In this document: positions 27,389 to 34,620 of the stretch, piece by piece | Position numbering within the stretch: the first letter of the stretch is position 1 | Layout of the letters: each line of letters opens with the position of its first letter | Origin: Thiomicrorhabdus sp. | GTDB taxonomy: Bacteria; Pseudomonadota; Gammaproteobacteria; Thiomicrospirales; Thiomicrospiraceae | Assembly: GCA_021648625.1 (NCBI GenBank) | Contig: JAKISK010000011.1 | Span: forward strand, 1 to 34,620 | Length of the DNA stretch: 34,620 nt | Direction of reading: 5' to 3' | Notes under the pieces: model-generated | What the model was told of the DNA's origin: nothing | The model's database searches: none | Seen by the model: the letters and a program-made list of their open reading frames with translations, nothing else | Translations under genes and position numbers: made by a program

Positions 27389-28561
27389 TTAGATTTTTTT
27401 AGGTAATGGAAGAGAGTTTCCACGGCGAATAATGGCGGCTAATCGTTGCTTACCGTCTTCAACGGCATCACGAATCTCTTCTGCATTGTTGGTAGAAAGC
27501 GTACGCATTTCTTTAATAATTTCTGAACTGCGTTCCTGAAAATTAACGACCGATTCCACCAGTTTTTTCACCGATTCAGCGCGTATTGACGGGCCATACC
27601 CCGCTTTAATCGCCGCTTCTTGAACTTTGCCACCAATTTCGGCAAGGTCTTCTAAGCTTTTCGACACGCCATCCTTCATTGCTTCCAAAGCCTGAGTGCT
27701 TTCATGCAAGCCAAATAAACCGGTAAAAGAAGCCGACAGAGCGGTAAAAACCGTTTCATTGGTGCCAAAGAAGGCAATTGACTGTTTGTAAACACGATCT
27801 TTTGCACTCGTGGTTTGCATTAAGCGCGTCATAATCACTTCTGAAGTATTGTAGTTTATGGTTAGATTGTCAGAGAGATCCTTAGCGATTTGATAGCGGT
27901 CTTCTGCAAATTGAAGTTCTCGCATACGTTCGTCACGCGCCAGTTCCAGCTTGGCTCTGTCTGCAAGTGAATTCCCCGTAAAATTGTTGACTGCCTCAGA
28001 AGCCTGTTCGAGTGCTTTTTGAGTAATGTTCCATAGAGATTCTGCTTTTTGTAAAATATCCAACGCATAAATTTCGGACGTTTTCATGGCTCCGCGAAAA
28101 TCTTGATAGGCATTGAGTATCATGCGTTCTCTTTCAATTTGATTATTCGAATCGCGAGCCACTTCTAAATAAACCTTTTTGATTTTTGCAAAACGATCTG
28201 AAATGTCACCCCGTGTTACTTTCATCCATACGTTACTGATGCGTTCAAAGGAGTCAATTTTTCCGTCATCAATTTGCTGAACCATGCTTTTGGCATCTTC
28301 ACGAATGCTATTGAATGCGCTGGTAATCTCTTCGTAGCGTTCCCCTATATTCATCAGGCTTAACTGCTCTCGCACAATATCATTAAAGACAGACGCTTGA
28401 GATAAGGTTCGAGCAATTGCCAGTGACTTTTGTTCATCAATATCGGAAATACGTTCAAGCAAAGAAAGAATGGGCGCTTCTTCAACCGTATCGGGCATTA
28501 ATCCAAGATCACGAAGCTGATTCATGGCTTTATCTAGGTATTGTAAAGGGCTGCTGTTCAT
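27389..28561 (-). CDS. TelA-like / 'cell surface protein' family coiled-coil protein
   Basis: A 390-aa all-helical protein with the style of TelA/YceG-like 'toxic anion resistance' proteins: RTLSQASVFNDIVREQLSLM, DGKIDSFERISNVWMKVTRG, YNTSEVIMTRLMQTT and FTGLFGLHESTQALEAMKDG. No signal peptide or membrane segment is seen, so the database name 'cell surface protein' is doubtful. It is the first gene of the operon; the start is backed by ACGGAG six bases upstream. The two following genes code a DUF6384 membrane protein and a coiled-coil protein. Function unknown; envelope stress or membrane organisation are possibilities. Confidence 0.75.
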   Translation of the reverse strand: MNSSPLQYLDKAMNQLRDLGLMPDTVEEAPILSLLERISDIDEQKSLAIARTLSQASVFNDIVREQLSLMNIGERYEEITSAFNSIREDAKSMVQQIDDGKIDSFERISNVWMKVTRGDISDRFAKIKKVYLEVARDSNNQIERERMILNAYQDFRGAMKTSEIYALDILQKAESLWNITQKALEQASEAVNNFTGNSLADRAKLELARDERMRELQFAEDRYQIAKDLSDNLTINYNTSEVIMTRLMQTTSAKDRVYKQSIAFFGTNETVFTALSASFTGLFGLHESTQALEAMKDGVSKSLEDLAEIGGKVQEAAIKAGYGPSIRAESVKKLVESVVNFQERSSEIIKEMRTLSTNNAEEIRDAVEDGKQRLAAIIRRGNSLPLPKKI

Positions 28562-28598
28562 AACATACTCCGTTATTGCGGTTTTAAAAAAACGAGAG

Positions 28599-28620
28599 CC
28601 GTAAGAGCTTTTTCTTACGG
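28599..28620 (-). promoter_or_regulatory. Leader hairpin before the TelA-like operon
   Basis: CCGTAAGA (28599-28606) and TCTTACGG (28613-28620) form an 8-bp stem about 40 bases before the TelA-like start. It could be a leader hairpin. No sharp promoter was identified, and the MITE copy at 28702-28865 is just upstream. Confidence 0.35.
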
Positions 28621-28701
28621 GGTGACGAATTGTTCCATAATAATGTACTTAATAAGTGAATTCAAGCTGAATCCGTAGCCTTAATTCGTGTTGCTATATT
28701 C

Positions 28702-28865
28702 CCCTAATCCCCAGATAGAAAATACGTTTAATAGCGCAAGCCCTTGGCGCACCTAGCAAATGTAAAAAAGGACGCATCACCAATAAGGTGACATTGTCTT
28801 TTTTACATTCACTATGCACATCAATTGCTTACACTCTAATTCGCATTTCTATCTGGGGATTAGGG
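28702..28865 (-). mobile_element. MITE family copy 2, TATTC target duplication
   Basis: A 164-bp element, the same family as 22771-22933 in opposite orientation, with the same perfect 20-bp terminal repeats and the conserved TCACC/GGTGA hairpin. TATTC lies directly outside both ends (28697-28701, 28866-28870). The middle of the two copies differs by scattered changes. It lies between the TelA-like operon leader and the 3' end of rlmD and may terminate rlmD transcription. Confidence 0.9.
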
Positions 28866-28887
28866 TATTCTATAATAGGGATTCGGC

Positions 28888-30144
28888 TTAAATCTTAAAC
28901 GTAGGTCGAGACTTTGGTTTTTTAAGGGCTTTGTGCGTACGAGTGAGTTGCACCATGACTTCGGTGTGGGTGGTGTGCGGAAACATATCAATCATGCCTG
29001 CTTTGGTAAGGCGGTAGCCTTGTTTTTCGAGTTCTTTAATGTCTCGAATTAGGGTGGCGGCGTTGCAGGAGACGTAGACGATAATATGCGCTTTAAGTTT
29101 GCCCAGTACTTTGCTTAGATTAAACGCGCCTTGGCGACCGGGGTCGAGTAAAATTCGGTCGTATTTCTGTTTTTTAAACCACGGTTTTGGGGTGACTTCT
29201 TGAAAGAGATCGCCTTTGTAAAATTGAACCGAGTCCAATGTGTTTTGTTGGGCGTTAAATGTGGCCGTCTCTACGAGAGATTGCTCCCCTTCAATGCCTA
29301 CGGTGGTGTGTACTTGTTGGGCGATGGGTAGGGTAAAGTTGCCTACGCCACAAAAAAGGTCGAGTACTTTATGCGTTGGCTTTAGGTCTAACCAAGTGAG
29401 TGCTTGGGTAATCATCTGTTCGTTAAGTGATGGGTTGATCTGAATAAACCCTTCGGTGGGAAATGTGATTTTAAGAGGGCTGTGGGTGTTGAGTGTGTAG
29501 TACGGTTGAGCGTTTTGAGGCTCCGAAACCGTTTCAGGTAGCCCAAAAATGCCATTGCTGGCCTCGACTAATGTGACCTCTTTTAAGGCTCGGCTGGCGT
29601 TGTTTAGTAAGGCGGCTTTGTGGGTTTTAATGGTTTGATTTAAGCTTTCGGTTAAGACGGGGCAGTGGTCAATGTCCACAACCTCGTTAGAGGCTTTTTG
29701 TTTAAAGCCTAAGCGTGCCACTTTGTCTTTTTTGCTAATCACATAGCTCAGTCGAACGCGACGACGATAGTGTGTGTCGCCTCCTAAGAGTGGGGGGGCG
29801 GTTTTGTATTGTTGCGCGTCCACGGCTTGGGTCAGTTGGGTAATGAAGTTTTGATTTTTCCAGTGCCGTTGTGCATCAAGTGATAAATGCTGTAGCTGAC
29901 ATCCGCCACATTCATCGTAAACAGGGCAAAAGGGGGCGACGCGTTCGGGTGAGGGTGTTTTGATTTCTAGGCACTCGGCTTCGTCAAAATTGTCGTGATG
30001 TTTGATGATGTTTGCGGTCACAATATCACTGGGAACGGCGTCTGTCACAAAAATGGTTTTGCCTTCAAAGTGGCCTACGCCACGACCATCATGGGTAAGT
30101 CCATTAATTTGTAGGTTTTCTAAGCGTGTGTTTTGGGTTGTCAT
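28888..30144 (-). CDS. rlmD: 23S rRNA m5U1939 methyltransferase RlmD
   Basis: A 418-aa RNA m5U methyltransferase that uses S-adenosylmethionine to modify U1939 of 23S rRNA. An N-terminal TRAM domain (about 7-60) is followed by the 4Fe-4S cysteines in FCPVYDECGGCQLQHL with a further Cys in DHCPVL. The SAM site is KVLDLFCGVGNFTLPIA, then LLDPGRQGA, and the catalytic nucleophile Cys lies in VYVSCNAATLIRD. The ending MFPHTTHTEVM is typical. The length fits. No clear ribosome site is seen, but the ATG at 30144 fits family N-termini. Confidence 0.9.
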   Translation of the reverse strand: MTTQNTRLENLQINGLTHDGRGVGHFEGKTIFVTDAVPSDIVTANIIKHHDNFDEAECLEIKTPSPERVAPFCPVYDECGGCQLQHLSLDAQRHWKNQNFITQLTQAVDAQQYKTAPPLLGGDTHYRRRVRLSYVISKKDKVARLGFKQKASNEVVDIDHCPVLTESLNQTIKTHKAALLNNASRALKEVTLVEASNGIFGLPETVSEPQNAQPYYTLNTHSPLKITFPTEGFIQINPSLNEQMITQALTWLDLKPTHKVLDLFCGVGNFTLPIAQQVHTTVGIEGEQSLVETATFNAQQNTLDSVQFYKGDLFQEVTPKPWFKKQKYDRILLDPGRQGAFNLSKVLGKLKAHIIVYVSCNAATLIRDIKELEKQGYRLTKAGMIDMFPHTTHTEVMVQLTRTHKALKKPKSRPTFKI

Positions 30145-30213
30145 GGCGAGTTTAGCGACCTTATGGTTATGATGCGCGTAATATTGACGCTATTTTATCA
30201 GTCTGGGAGCGGG

Positions 30214-30633
30214 TTATTGCCCAAATGCATTTTTTATCCACTCGGGGGTGGTTTGCTTGCCTTCAAAGGTGATGACATCAAAGCGCATGGGCAGATGGTT
30301 GAGTGGGGTGTTTTTGAGCAAAAAAAGTTGCGCACACAGTGTAATTCGGCGTTGTTTTTTTTTGGTTACAAATTCTGATGGATGTCCGTAATCGCTGTTT
30401 TGTCGGTATTTTATTTCAAAAAAAACCAGAGTGGGTTCGGGATTAATTTGGCTGTGTAATGGTAATGCGCTATTGTTGGGTAAAGGGGAGAGGGCAATAA
30501 TATCAATCTCTCCTCCTTTACAGCGGTAGTTTTGCTCAAGTATGTTAAAGCCTTTATTTTGCAACCAGTCGCGGGCTTGTTGCTCTTTTTGTGCGCCTGT
30601 GGTGTTGGGTGCTTTTTTTTTACGAAACCACAT
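30214..30633 (-). CDS. yraN: YraN family (UPF0102) endonuclease-like protein
   Basis: A 139-aa protein with the restriction-endonuclease-like core of UPF0102: RDWLQNKGFNILEQNYRCKG, then GGEIDIIA (Glu, Asp) and LVFFEIKYR (Glu-x-Lys). The biochemical role is not settled; a link to DNA processing is assumed from the fold. It lies 14 bases after lpoA on the same strand, the arrangement seen in many Gammaproteobacteria, so both probably share a transcript. Confidence 0.9.
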   Translation of the reverse strand: MWFRKKKAPNTTGAQKEQQARDWLQNKGFNILEQNYRCKGGEIDIIALSPLPNNSALPLHSQINPEPTLVFFEIKYRQNSDYGHPSEFVTKKKQRRITLCAQLFLLKNTPLNHLPMRFDVITFEGKQTTPEWIKNAFGQ

Positions 30634-30647
30634 TTTAAACGTTTAAC

Positions 30648-32195
30648 TTATTCCGCGAGTGGAATAAGTTTCCCTTTTCGGTTGTAGGTGGCCCAAATTA
30701 AGTTTTGTTGAATCCGTTGATCTTTAAGCGTGAGTTCGCCTGTTTTTCCGTGGGCTAAATAAGCGCCCATTTTTAAGGAGTGTAAATTCGCGGCGACCTG
30801 AAAGCTGTCCCAACCAAAGGCTTCAAAGTTGGAGGTTAAGTTTTTGGGTTGAAATACCACGGAGTGCGCTAAAAATTGTACCCCAGCTAAGTCACGGTTC
30901 GATTTGATTTTATGTGGCTTTTTAGGCGAGATTTGTGCTGTTCCATAGATGGGGGTTTTTAAATCAAAATAGACAAACTGTGGTTTAAAAACGGCCATGC
31001 GTGTTGCATTATCAATAATCACAATGGCATCAAAGTCTTGACGGGTACGTGGAAAAAAGGCCAGTTTTTGCCCTGTTGCCCTGCGAAGTGTATCGTAACG
31101 TTCTTTACTTTTACCTTCATTAATTAAGGCATTTAGTGCTTGGCGAAGTTTGGGCTTTTTATCAGGGTAAATGCTTAAAAACGCACTGTGTCCTGCTGTT
31201 TGTTCCCATGCGGTTTTAAGGTTATTGGCCATTTTAGCGTCCACACGGCCGTCGTTGCTTAGGATGCCGATGTTTTGATAGTTTTTTGCCTTAAAGCGTG
31301 TAATAAGTTGTGAAATCTCATTGGCCGATTTATAGCTAAACTGTGTGAATGGCGCGTATTCAATTTGGTTAAGAGCCAGTACGTTTTCGTCGGCAATGCT
31401 AATTAAGCGATCAATGGCCTCTTTACGAAGAGGCCCGATAATAAAATCGGCACCCGTTTGTTTGGCTTGTTGGTAGATGTTTTCTAGCCTATCTAAATTT
31501 GACGTATTATGAAACGTTACCTTGGTGCGCTGATCTGAGGCCATAAAGGCTTTCATAATGCCACTTTTAATTTGGCTGGAAACATGCTCGTATTTCCCAT
31601 CAAATGGCAGTAAAACGGCAATGTGCTTGGGGGGGGTAACATTGTTGTTTTGCATTGTTATGCCAGGCAGTAGGTGTTGCATGTAAATGGCATCACTGTT
31701 GCTACGGCTTAATTTAGCAAGATTTTTTTGTAATTTTTCGGCAGGGCCTTTAAGCACAGAGAGTAATTTTCCCCACTGCTGTACCGAGGTGCTTGGGTGT
31801 TGCTTTAGGGTTTGAACGGTACGTTTGATCTCTTGCAGTGGTTGCTGGCTGATCGCATCCCAAATTCGTTGTTCAATTTGAGCTTGCTTCGTTTCTCTGG
31901 CATCTTGCCAAAGCTGGTGGTTCAATAAAATAAAATTAGGCCATTCGCCTTGTTCTTGGGCGATACTTGCTTGCACGTTTAATTCGACATCACTTAAGGT
32001 AATTAAGTCCTCGGCTTTAATTTGTGGTTTTGGCGTGTTTTTTATGATGCTAGGGCTGTAGCTTGGTTGCTTGGAAGAAGGTGCCTTTTGAGTGTGCTTT
32101 GGCGGCATGCTACAGCCGTTTAATGTGAGTAAAGCAATTAATGCACTGGAGAGAGTTAGGCTTTTTATGGGGTAAAGAGGTATGATATTTTTCAT
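30648..32195 (-). CDS. lpoA: Penicillin-binding protein activator LpoA
   Basis: A 515-aa outer-membrane lipoprotein with lipobox LNGC (Cys 28). The N-terminal part is helical, TPR-like. From about residue 190 comes a type-I periplasmic-binding-like domain (HIAVLLPFDGKYEHVSSQIKSG, ADFIIGPLRKEAIDRL, NIGILSNDGRVD), as in E. coli LpoA, which stimulates PBP1A. It is divergent from rsmI and upstream of yraN, the classic order. A perfect -10 hexamer TATAAT is seen about 40 bases before the ATG (32234-32239, minus strand). Confidence 0.9.
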   Translation of the reverse strand: MKNIIPLYPIKSLTLSSALIALLTLNGCSMPPKHTQKAPSSKQPSYSPSIIKNTPKPQIKAEDLITLSDVELNVQASIAQEQGEWPNFILLNHQLWQDARETKQAQIEQRIWDAISQQPLQEIKRTVQTLKQHPSTSVQQWGKLLSVLKGPAEKLQKNLAKLSRSNSDAIYMQHLLPGITMQNNNVTPPKHIAVLLPFDGKYEHVSSQIKSGIMKAFMASDQRTKVTFHNTSNLDRLENIYQQAKQTGADFIIGPLRKEAIDRLISIADENVLALNQIEYAPFTQFSYKSANEISQLITRFKAKNYQNIGILSNDGRVDAKMANNLKTAWEQTAGHSAFLSIYPDKKPKLRQALNALINEGKSKERYDTLRRATGQKLAFFPRTRQDFDAIVIIDNATRMAVFKPQFVYFDLKTPIYGTAQISPKKPHKIKSNRDLAGVQFLAHSVVFQPKNLTSNFEAFGWDSFQVAANLHSLKMGAYLAHGKTGELTLKDQRIQQNLIWATYNRKGKLIPLAE

Positions 32196-32233
32196 TTTTA
32201 AGCGTGTACGATGTATTTAAGAAATTGCGGGTG

Positions 32234-32239
32234 ATTATA
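32234..32239 (-). promoter_or_regulatory. Probable -10 element of lpoA promoter
   Basis: TATAAT on the minus strand, 39 bases before the lpoA start codon. The -35 is weak (CAACTT at 17-bp spacing). It lies in the 101-bp divergent region between lpoA and rsmI. Confidence 0.5.
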
Positions 32240-32296
32240 GCGTAAATTATCACGTAAAGTTGCTTACAGGTTTAAAATAAGAAGCGGTTTGCGAGT

Positions 32297-33178
32297 ATGA
32301 AACAGGAGAGCACCATTAATACTACGTCTGAAATAACAAAACAGGGCACACTATTTATTGTCGCTACGCCCATCGGTAATTTAAAAGACATTACACAACG
32401 AGCGGTGGAGACGTTAGAGGCGGTTGATTGGGTTGCCGCAGAAGACACGCGCCATACTCGACCGTTGTTACAATCCTTAGGTATTAATCAGTCGTTAATT
32501 AGCCTGCATGACCACAACGAAGCACAACGCAGTGTCCAGTTGTTGCAACGTTTACAGCAGGGCGAAACGGGGGCATTAGTCTCGGATGCGGGCACCCCAT
32601 TGATTAATGATCCGGGCTATCACTTGGTTAAATTATTGCGAGAACATAATATTAATGTTGTACCAATTCCTGGAGCCAGTGCGGTGATTACTGCGTTATG
32701 CGCCGCAGGCTTACCCACTGATCGTTTTAGTTACGAAGGTTTTTTACCTGCAAAATCGGGTAAACGATGCTTGGTGTTGGCGGGGTTAAAAGAGGATGTT
32801 AGAACCTTGGTTTTTTATGAATCTCCACATCGTGTGCAAGCGACACTGCTGGATTTAAAGCACGTATTTGGTGGCGACCGAGTGATGTCGGTGGCGCGCG
32901 AGTTGACCAAGAAATTTGAACAATTCGTGCAGGGAACGGTTGATGAAGTTATTGCTTACTTTGATGCAAACAGCGATAAAGTTCGCGGAGAGTTTGTGTT
33001 AATGGTGGCGGGGGCAAAAGAAAAAAAGGCGGTGGCGCTGTCAGAGTGGGACGGTTTAATTGAGGTACTGTTAAAACAAAATTTACCCGTAAAGCAAATT
33101 TCTGAAATTATCGCGGAGTATGCGGGCATTAAAAAGAAACCCGTTTACAGTCGAGTGTTAGAAATTAAAGGCAAGTAA
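32297..33178 (+). CDS. rsmI: 16S rRNA 2'-O-ribose C1402 methyltransferase RsmI
   Basis: A 293-aa tetrapyrrole-methylase-fold enzyme that methylates the ribose of C1402 in 16S rRNA. The signature opening is LFIVATPIGNLKDITQRA, then AAEDTRHTRPLL, then SDAGTPLINDPGY, with the SAM-binding region VPIPGASAVITAL and FYESPHRVQATL. The length and start fit the family. It is divergent from lpoA and overlaps the 3' end of rsmJ by 34 bases on the opposite strand. Confidence 0.93.
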   Translation: MKQESTINTTSEITKQGTLFIVATPIGNLKDITQRAVETLEAVDWVAAEDTRHTRPLLQSLGINQSLISLHDHNEAQRSVQLLQRLQQGETGALVSDAGTPLINDPGYHLVKLLREHNINVVPIPGASAVITALCAAGLPTDRFSYEGFLPAKSGKRCLVLAGLKEDVRTLVFYESPHRVQATLLDLKHVFGGDRVMSVARELTKKFEQFVQGTVDEVIAYFDANSDKVRGEFVLMVAGAKEKKAVALSEWDGLIEVLLKQNLPVKQISEIIAEYAGIKKKPVYSRVLEIKGK

Positions 33179-34020
33179 CCCGAAGCGTGCAATGCTTTAA
33201 TCACGTAAATATCGTAGCGAGTATTGGGGCTAAAAATTTGAGTGGTGGGCACCAGTTTTGGATTGTCTAACTGAATAATGGGGGCATTTTTAGGGCGCTT
33301 TACCACCACTCGGTAACGAGCGGCTTGCAGGGCAGCTTGCAGCAAATGTTGACTGTCTTGATCCGGGCCTACTAAGGTTTGTAGAACTTTCATCTCTTTT
33401 TTGGTGGCGGCCTTTTTTTTCTTTTCGGGGTACATGGGATCCATATACACCACTTCGATTGGGTGAGCGTGATTGATTGTTTGATGGTGTAAAAAGTGAG
33501 TAGAGTCGGTATGAATCACCTGTAAACGTGCGAAAATATCATGCAGTTCCGAGTCGGAATTTTCCGTTTTTAAAAAAGCTTCGCCACGTAGTAACGCGTC
33601 TTTTAAGAGTGCAGATACCGCCATAGAGCGTTCTAACATCAGTACGTGACAGCCCAGAGAGGCAAGAACAAAGCTGTCGCCCCCCATGCCTGCGGTGGCA
33701 TCAACAACGTATGGTAGGCGATTCTCTATTTTTCCCATGGCTCTTACGAGCGGTTGATTTTTCCCCCCCCCATAGTGGCGACGATGTGCTTTTTTACCCG
33801 TTACAAAATCAATAAACACCGCGCCACTGTTGGTTTGGAATAGCGCCAGTTTTGGGGAGCTGTCTTTTGTGTTGCGATGCCATCCTAGGGTGATTTTGGG
33901 CGGAGTTTTAAGGGAGTTTGCCAGTGGCAGTTGGTGCAGTTGACTCAAGGCTTGCGCTTCGTGTTGTGCGAGCTTTGGGTCTGCCAAGGAGCAGGTTTGA
34001 ATGGCGATGGCGTCGATCAT
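33145..34020 (-). CDS. rsmJ: 16S rRNA m2G1516 methyltransferase RsmJ
   Basis: A 291-aa Rossmann-fold methyltransferase that modifies G1516 of 16S rRNA. The SAM site is YVVDATAGMGGDSFVLASLG, followed by LERSMAVSALLKDAL and the catalytic region VVYMDPMYPEKKKKA, characteristic of RsmJ. I chose the ATG at 34020 (MIDAIAIQTC) because AAGG lies about 8 bases upstream; a longer frame from 34059 adds 13 unconvincing residues. A G9 tract (33763) codes GGG in HYGGGKNQP. It is convergent with rsmI. Confidence 0.88.
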   Translation of the reverse strand: MIDAIAIQTCSLADPKLAQHEAQALSQLHQLPLANSLKTPPKITLGWHRNTKDSSPKLALFQTNSGAVFIDFVTGKKAHRRHYGGGKNQPLVRAMGKIENRLPYVVDATAGMGGDSFVLASLGCHVLMLERSMAVSALLKDALLRGEAFLKTENSDSELHDIFARLQVIHTDSTHFLHHQTINHAHPIEVVYMDPMYPEKKKKAATKKEMKVLQTLVGPDQDSQHLLQAALQAARYRVVVKRPKNAPIIQLDNPKLVPTTQIFSPNTRYDIYVIKALHASGYLPLISNTRL

Positions 34021-34137
34021 GAAAAAACCTTGCGAATGAAACATGGGGTGAGTGTGCATTTAAAATGCAGAGATGCATTTTAAAGTAATTTCGCTTTAGG
34101 GGTAGAATTATTGAATAGGAGTAGGGGAAGGAATAGG

Positions 34138-34184
34138 AATCCGTAACTTCAATTAAGCTCTGCGCCACAGTGAAGTTACGGATT
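34138..34184 (-). terminator. Long hairpin after metE
   Basis: A perfect 14-bp stem, AATCCGTAACTTCA (34138-34151) with TGAAGTTACGGATT (34171-34184), around a 19-base loop, six bases after the metE stop. It lacks a clean U run on the minus strand, so it may be a processing or stability hairpin instead of a classic terminator. Confidence 0.6.
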
Positions 34185-34189
34185 TGGGT

Positions 34190-34620
34190 TTAACTCAGCT
34201 CCGAACGCAAAATCTTAGCCGCTTCTACCATGTGCTTTAATGCAGGTTCGGTCTCTTTCCAGCCACGGGTTTTTAGGCCGCAATCGGGGTTGACCCATAA
34301 ACGCTCAACGGGTATGTTTTTAACCGCTTTGCGAATCAGGTTTGCCATGGAATCGGTGGTTGGAATATTGGGTGAGTGAATGTCATACACACCAGGGCCG
34401 ATTTCGTTCGGGTATTCAAAATCCACAAACGCTTGCAGCAGTTTCATTTGAGATTTTGACGTCTCAATGGTAATCACATCCGCATCCATGGCCGCAACGG
34501 CTTCAATGATGTCATTAAATTCGGAATAGCACATGTGGGTGTGAATTTGCGTGGCATTTTGTACGCCAGATGTCGTGAGTTTAAAGGCATTGACCGCCCA
34601 GTCTAAATACGCTTTCCAGT
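34190..34620 (-). CDS. metE: Cobalamin-independent methionine synthase MetE (C-terminal part)
   Basis: The gene runs beyond the window; about 143 C-terminal residues are present. MetE transfers the methyl group of methyltetrahydrofolate-triglutamate to homocysteine. The zinc ligands are visible: His and Cys in [11 protein letters not shown], Glu in VITIETSKS and Cys in [12 protein letters not shown]. The frame is open to the window edge (readable as [20 protein letters not shown]), so the methionine at 34534 is internal. Expression is often tied to B12 and methionine level, but the 5' region is outside the window. Confidence 0.93.
   Translation of the reverse strand, partial: WKAYLDWAVNAFKLTTSGVQNATQIHTHMCYSEFNDIIEAVAAMDADVITIETSKSQMKLLQAFVDFEYPNEIGPGVYDIHSPNIPTTDSMANLIRKAVKNIPVERLWVNPDCGLKTRGWKETEPALKHMVEAAKILRSELS

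Noticed and set aside
33145-33178. Overlap of rsmI and rsmJ 3' ends, and the similar overlap at 18560-18593
   Set aside because: Both are 34-base convergent overlaps, but such overlaps are common and the equal length looks like chance.

Overview
The window looks like a chromosomal stretch of a mid-to-low-GC gammaproteobacterium. The evidence is the divergent rsmI / lpoA-yraN arrangement typical of Gammaproteobacteria, rlmD, rsmJ, a B12-independent metE and PEP-CTERM proteins. Gene content and codon style suggest the Thiomicrospira/Hydrogenovibrio/Thiomicrorhabdus group of sulfur oxidisers, but the genus is an inference. No rRNA, tRNA or CRISPR array was seen.

Positions 1-6,480 are a decaying accessory (defence) region. 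It holds a 320-aa protein of unknown function, the 3' part of a DUF3696-type ATPase gene (frameshifted), an IS481-family element, and the N-terminal 640 or so residues of an Avs-like STAND NTPase with a nuclease-like N-terminus. The IS481 copy has different genes on its two sides and no target duplication, so DNA has been lost there. Next come an IS200/IS605-type element nested in a remnant of another transposase gene, and the C-terminal part of a YgjP-like metallopeptidase.

Positions 6,560-18,600 carry a large surface protein, an AddB-like/AddA-like helicase-nuclease pair with overlapping genes, and two PEP-CTERM proteins, one of them a matrixin-like protease. Between the two PEP-CTERM genes lies a second, open copy of the last 81 or so codons of the AddA-like gene. 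A DUF2058 gene follows. Positions 18,560-22,575 (minus strand) are a four-gene Mn/Fe/Zn-type ABC importer operon in which one permease carries a DtxR-like C-terminal domain. Positions 23,200-28,560 hold a DUF2334 lipoprotein and a three-gene operon (TelA-like coiled-coil protein, DUF6384 membrane protein, coiled-coil protein with a Gly-rich tail). Positions 28,888-34,620 are housekeeping: rlmD, yraN, lpoA, rsmI, rsmJ and the end of metE.

Two features cut across these regions. First, a G7-G9 tract followed by an A/T-rich half (best form AGGGGGGGGAGAAATTT) recurs 19 times, 15 of them with G on the plus strand, inside and between genes. It is missing from 61 to about 10,388. Second, there are four short non-coding elements with terminal inverted repeats. 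Two are copies of one 163-164-bp family with perfect 5-bp target duplications, one is a 158-bp element with an ATAAC duplication, and one is a 122-bp element with 33-bp inverted repeats. Three genes of the metal importer operon have a C8-C9 tract within their first 13 codons.
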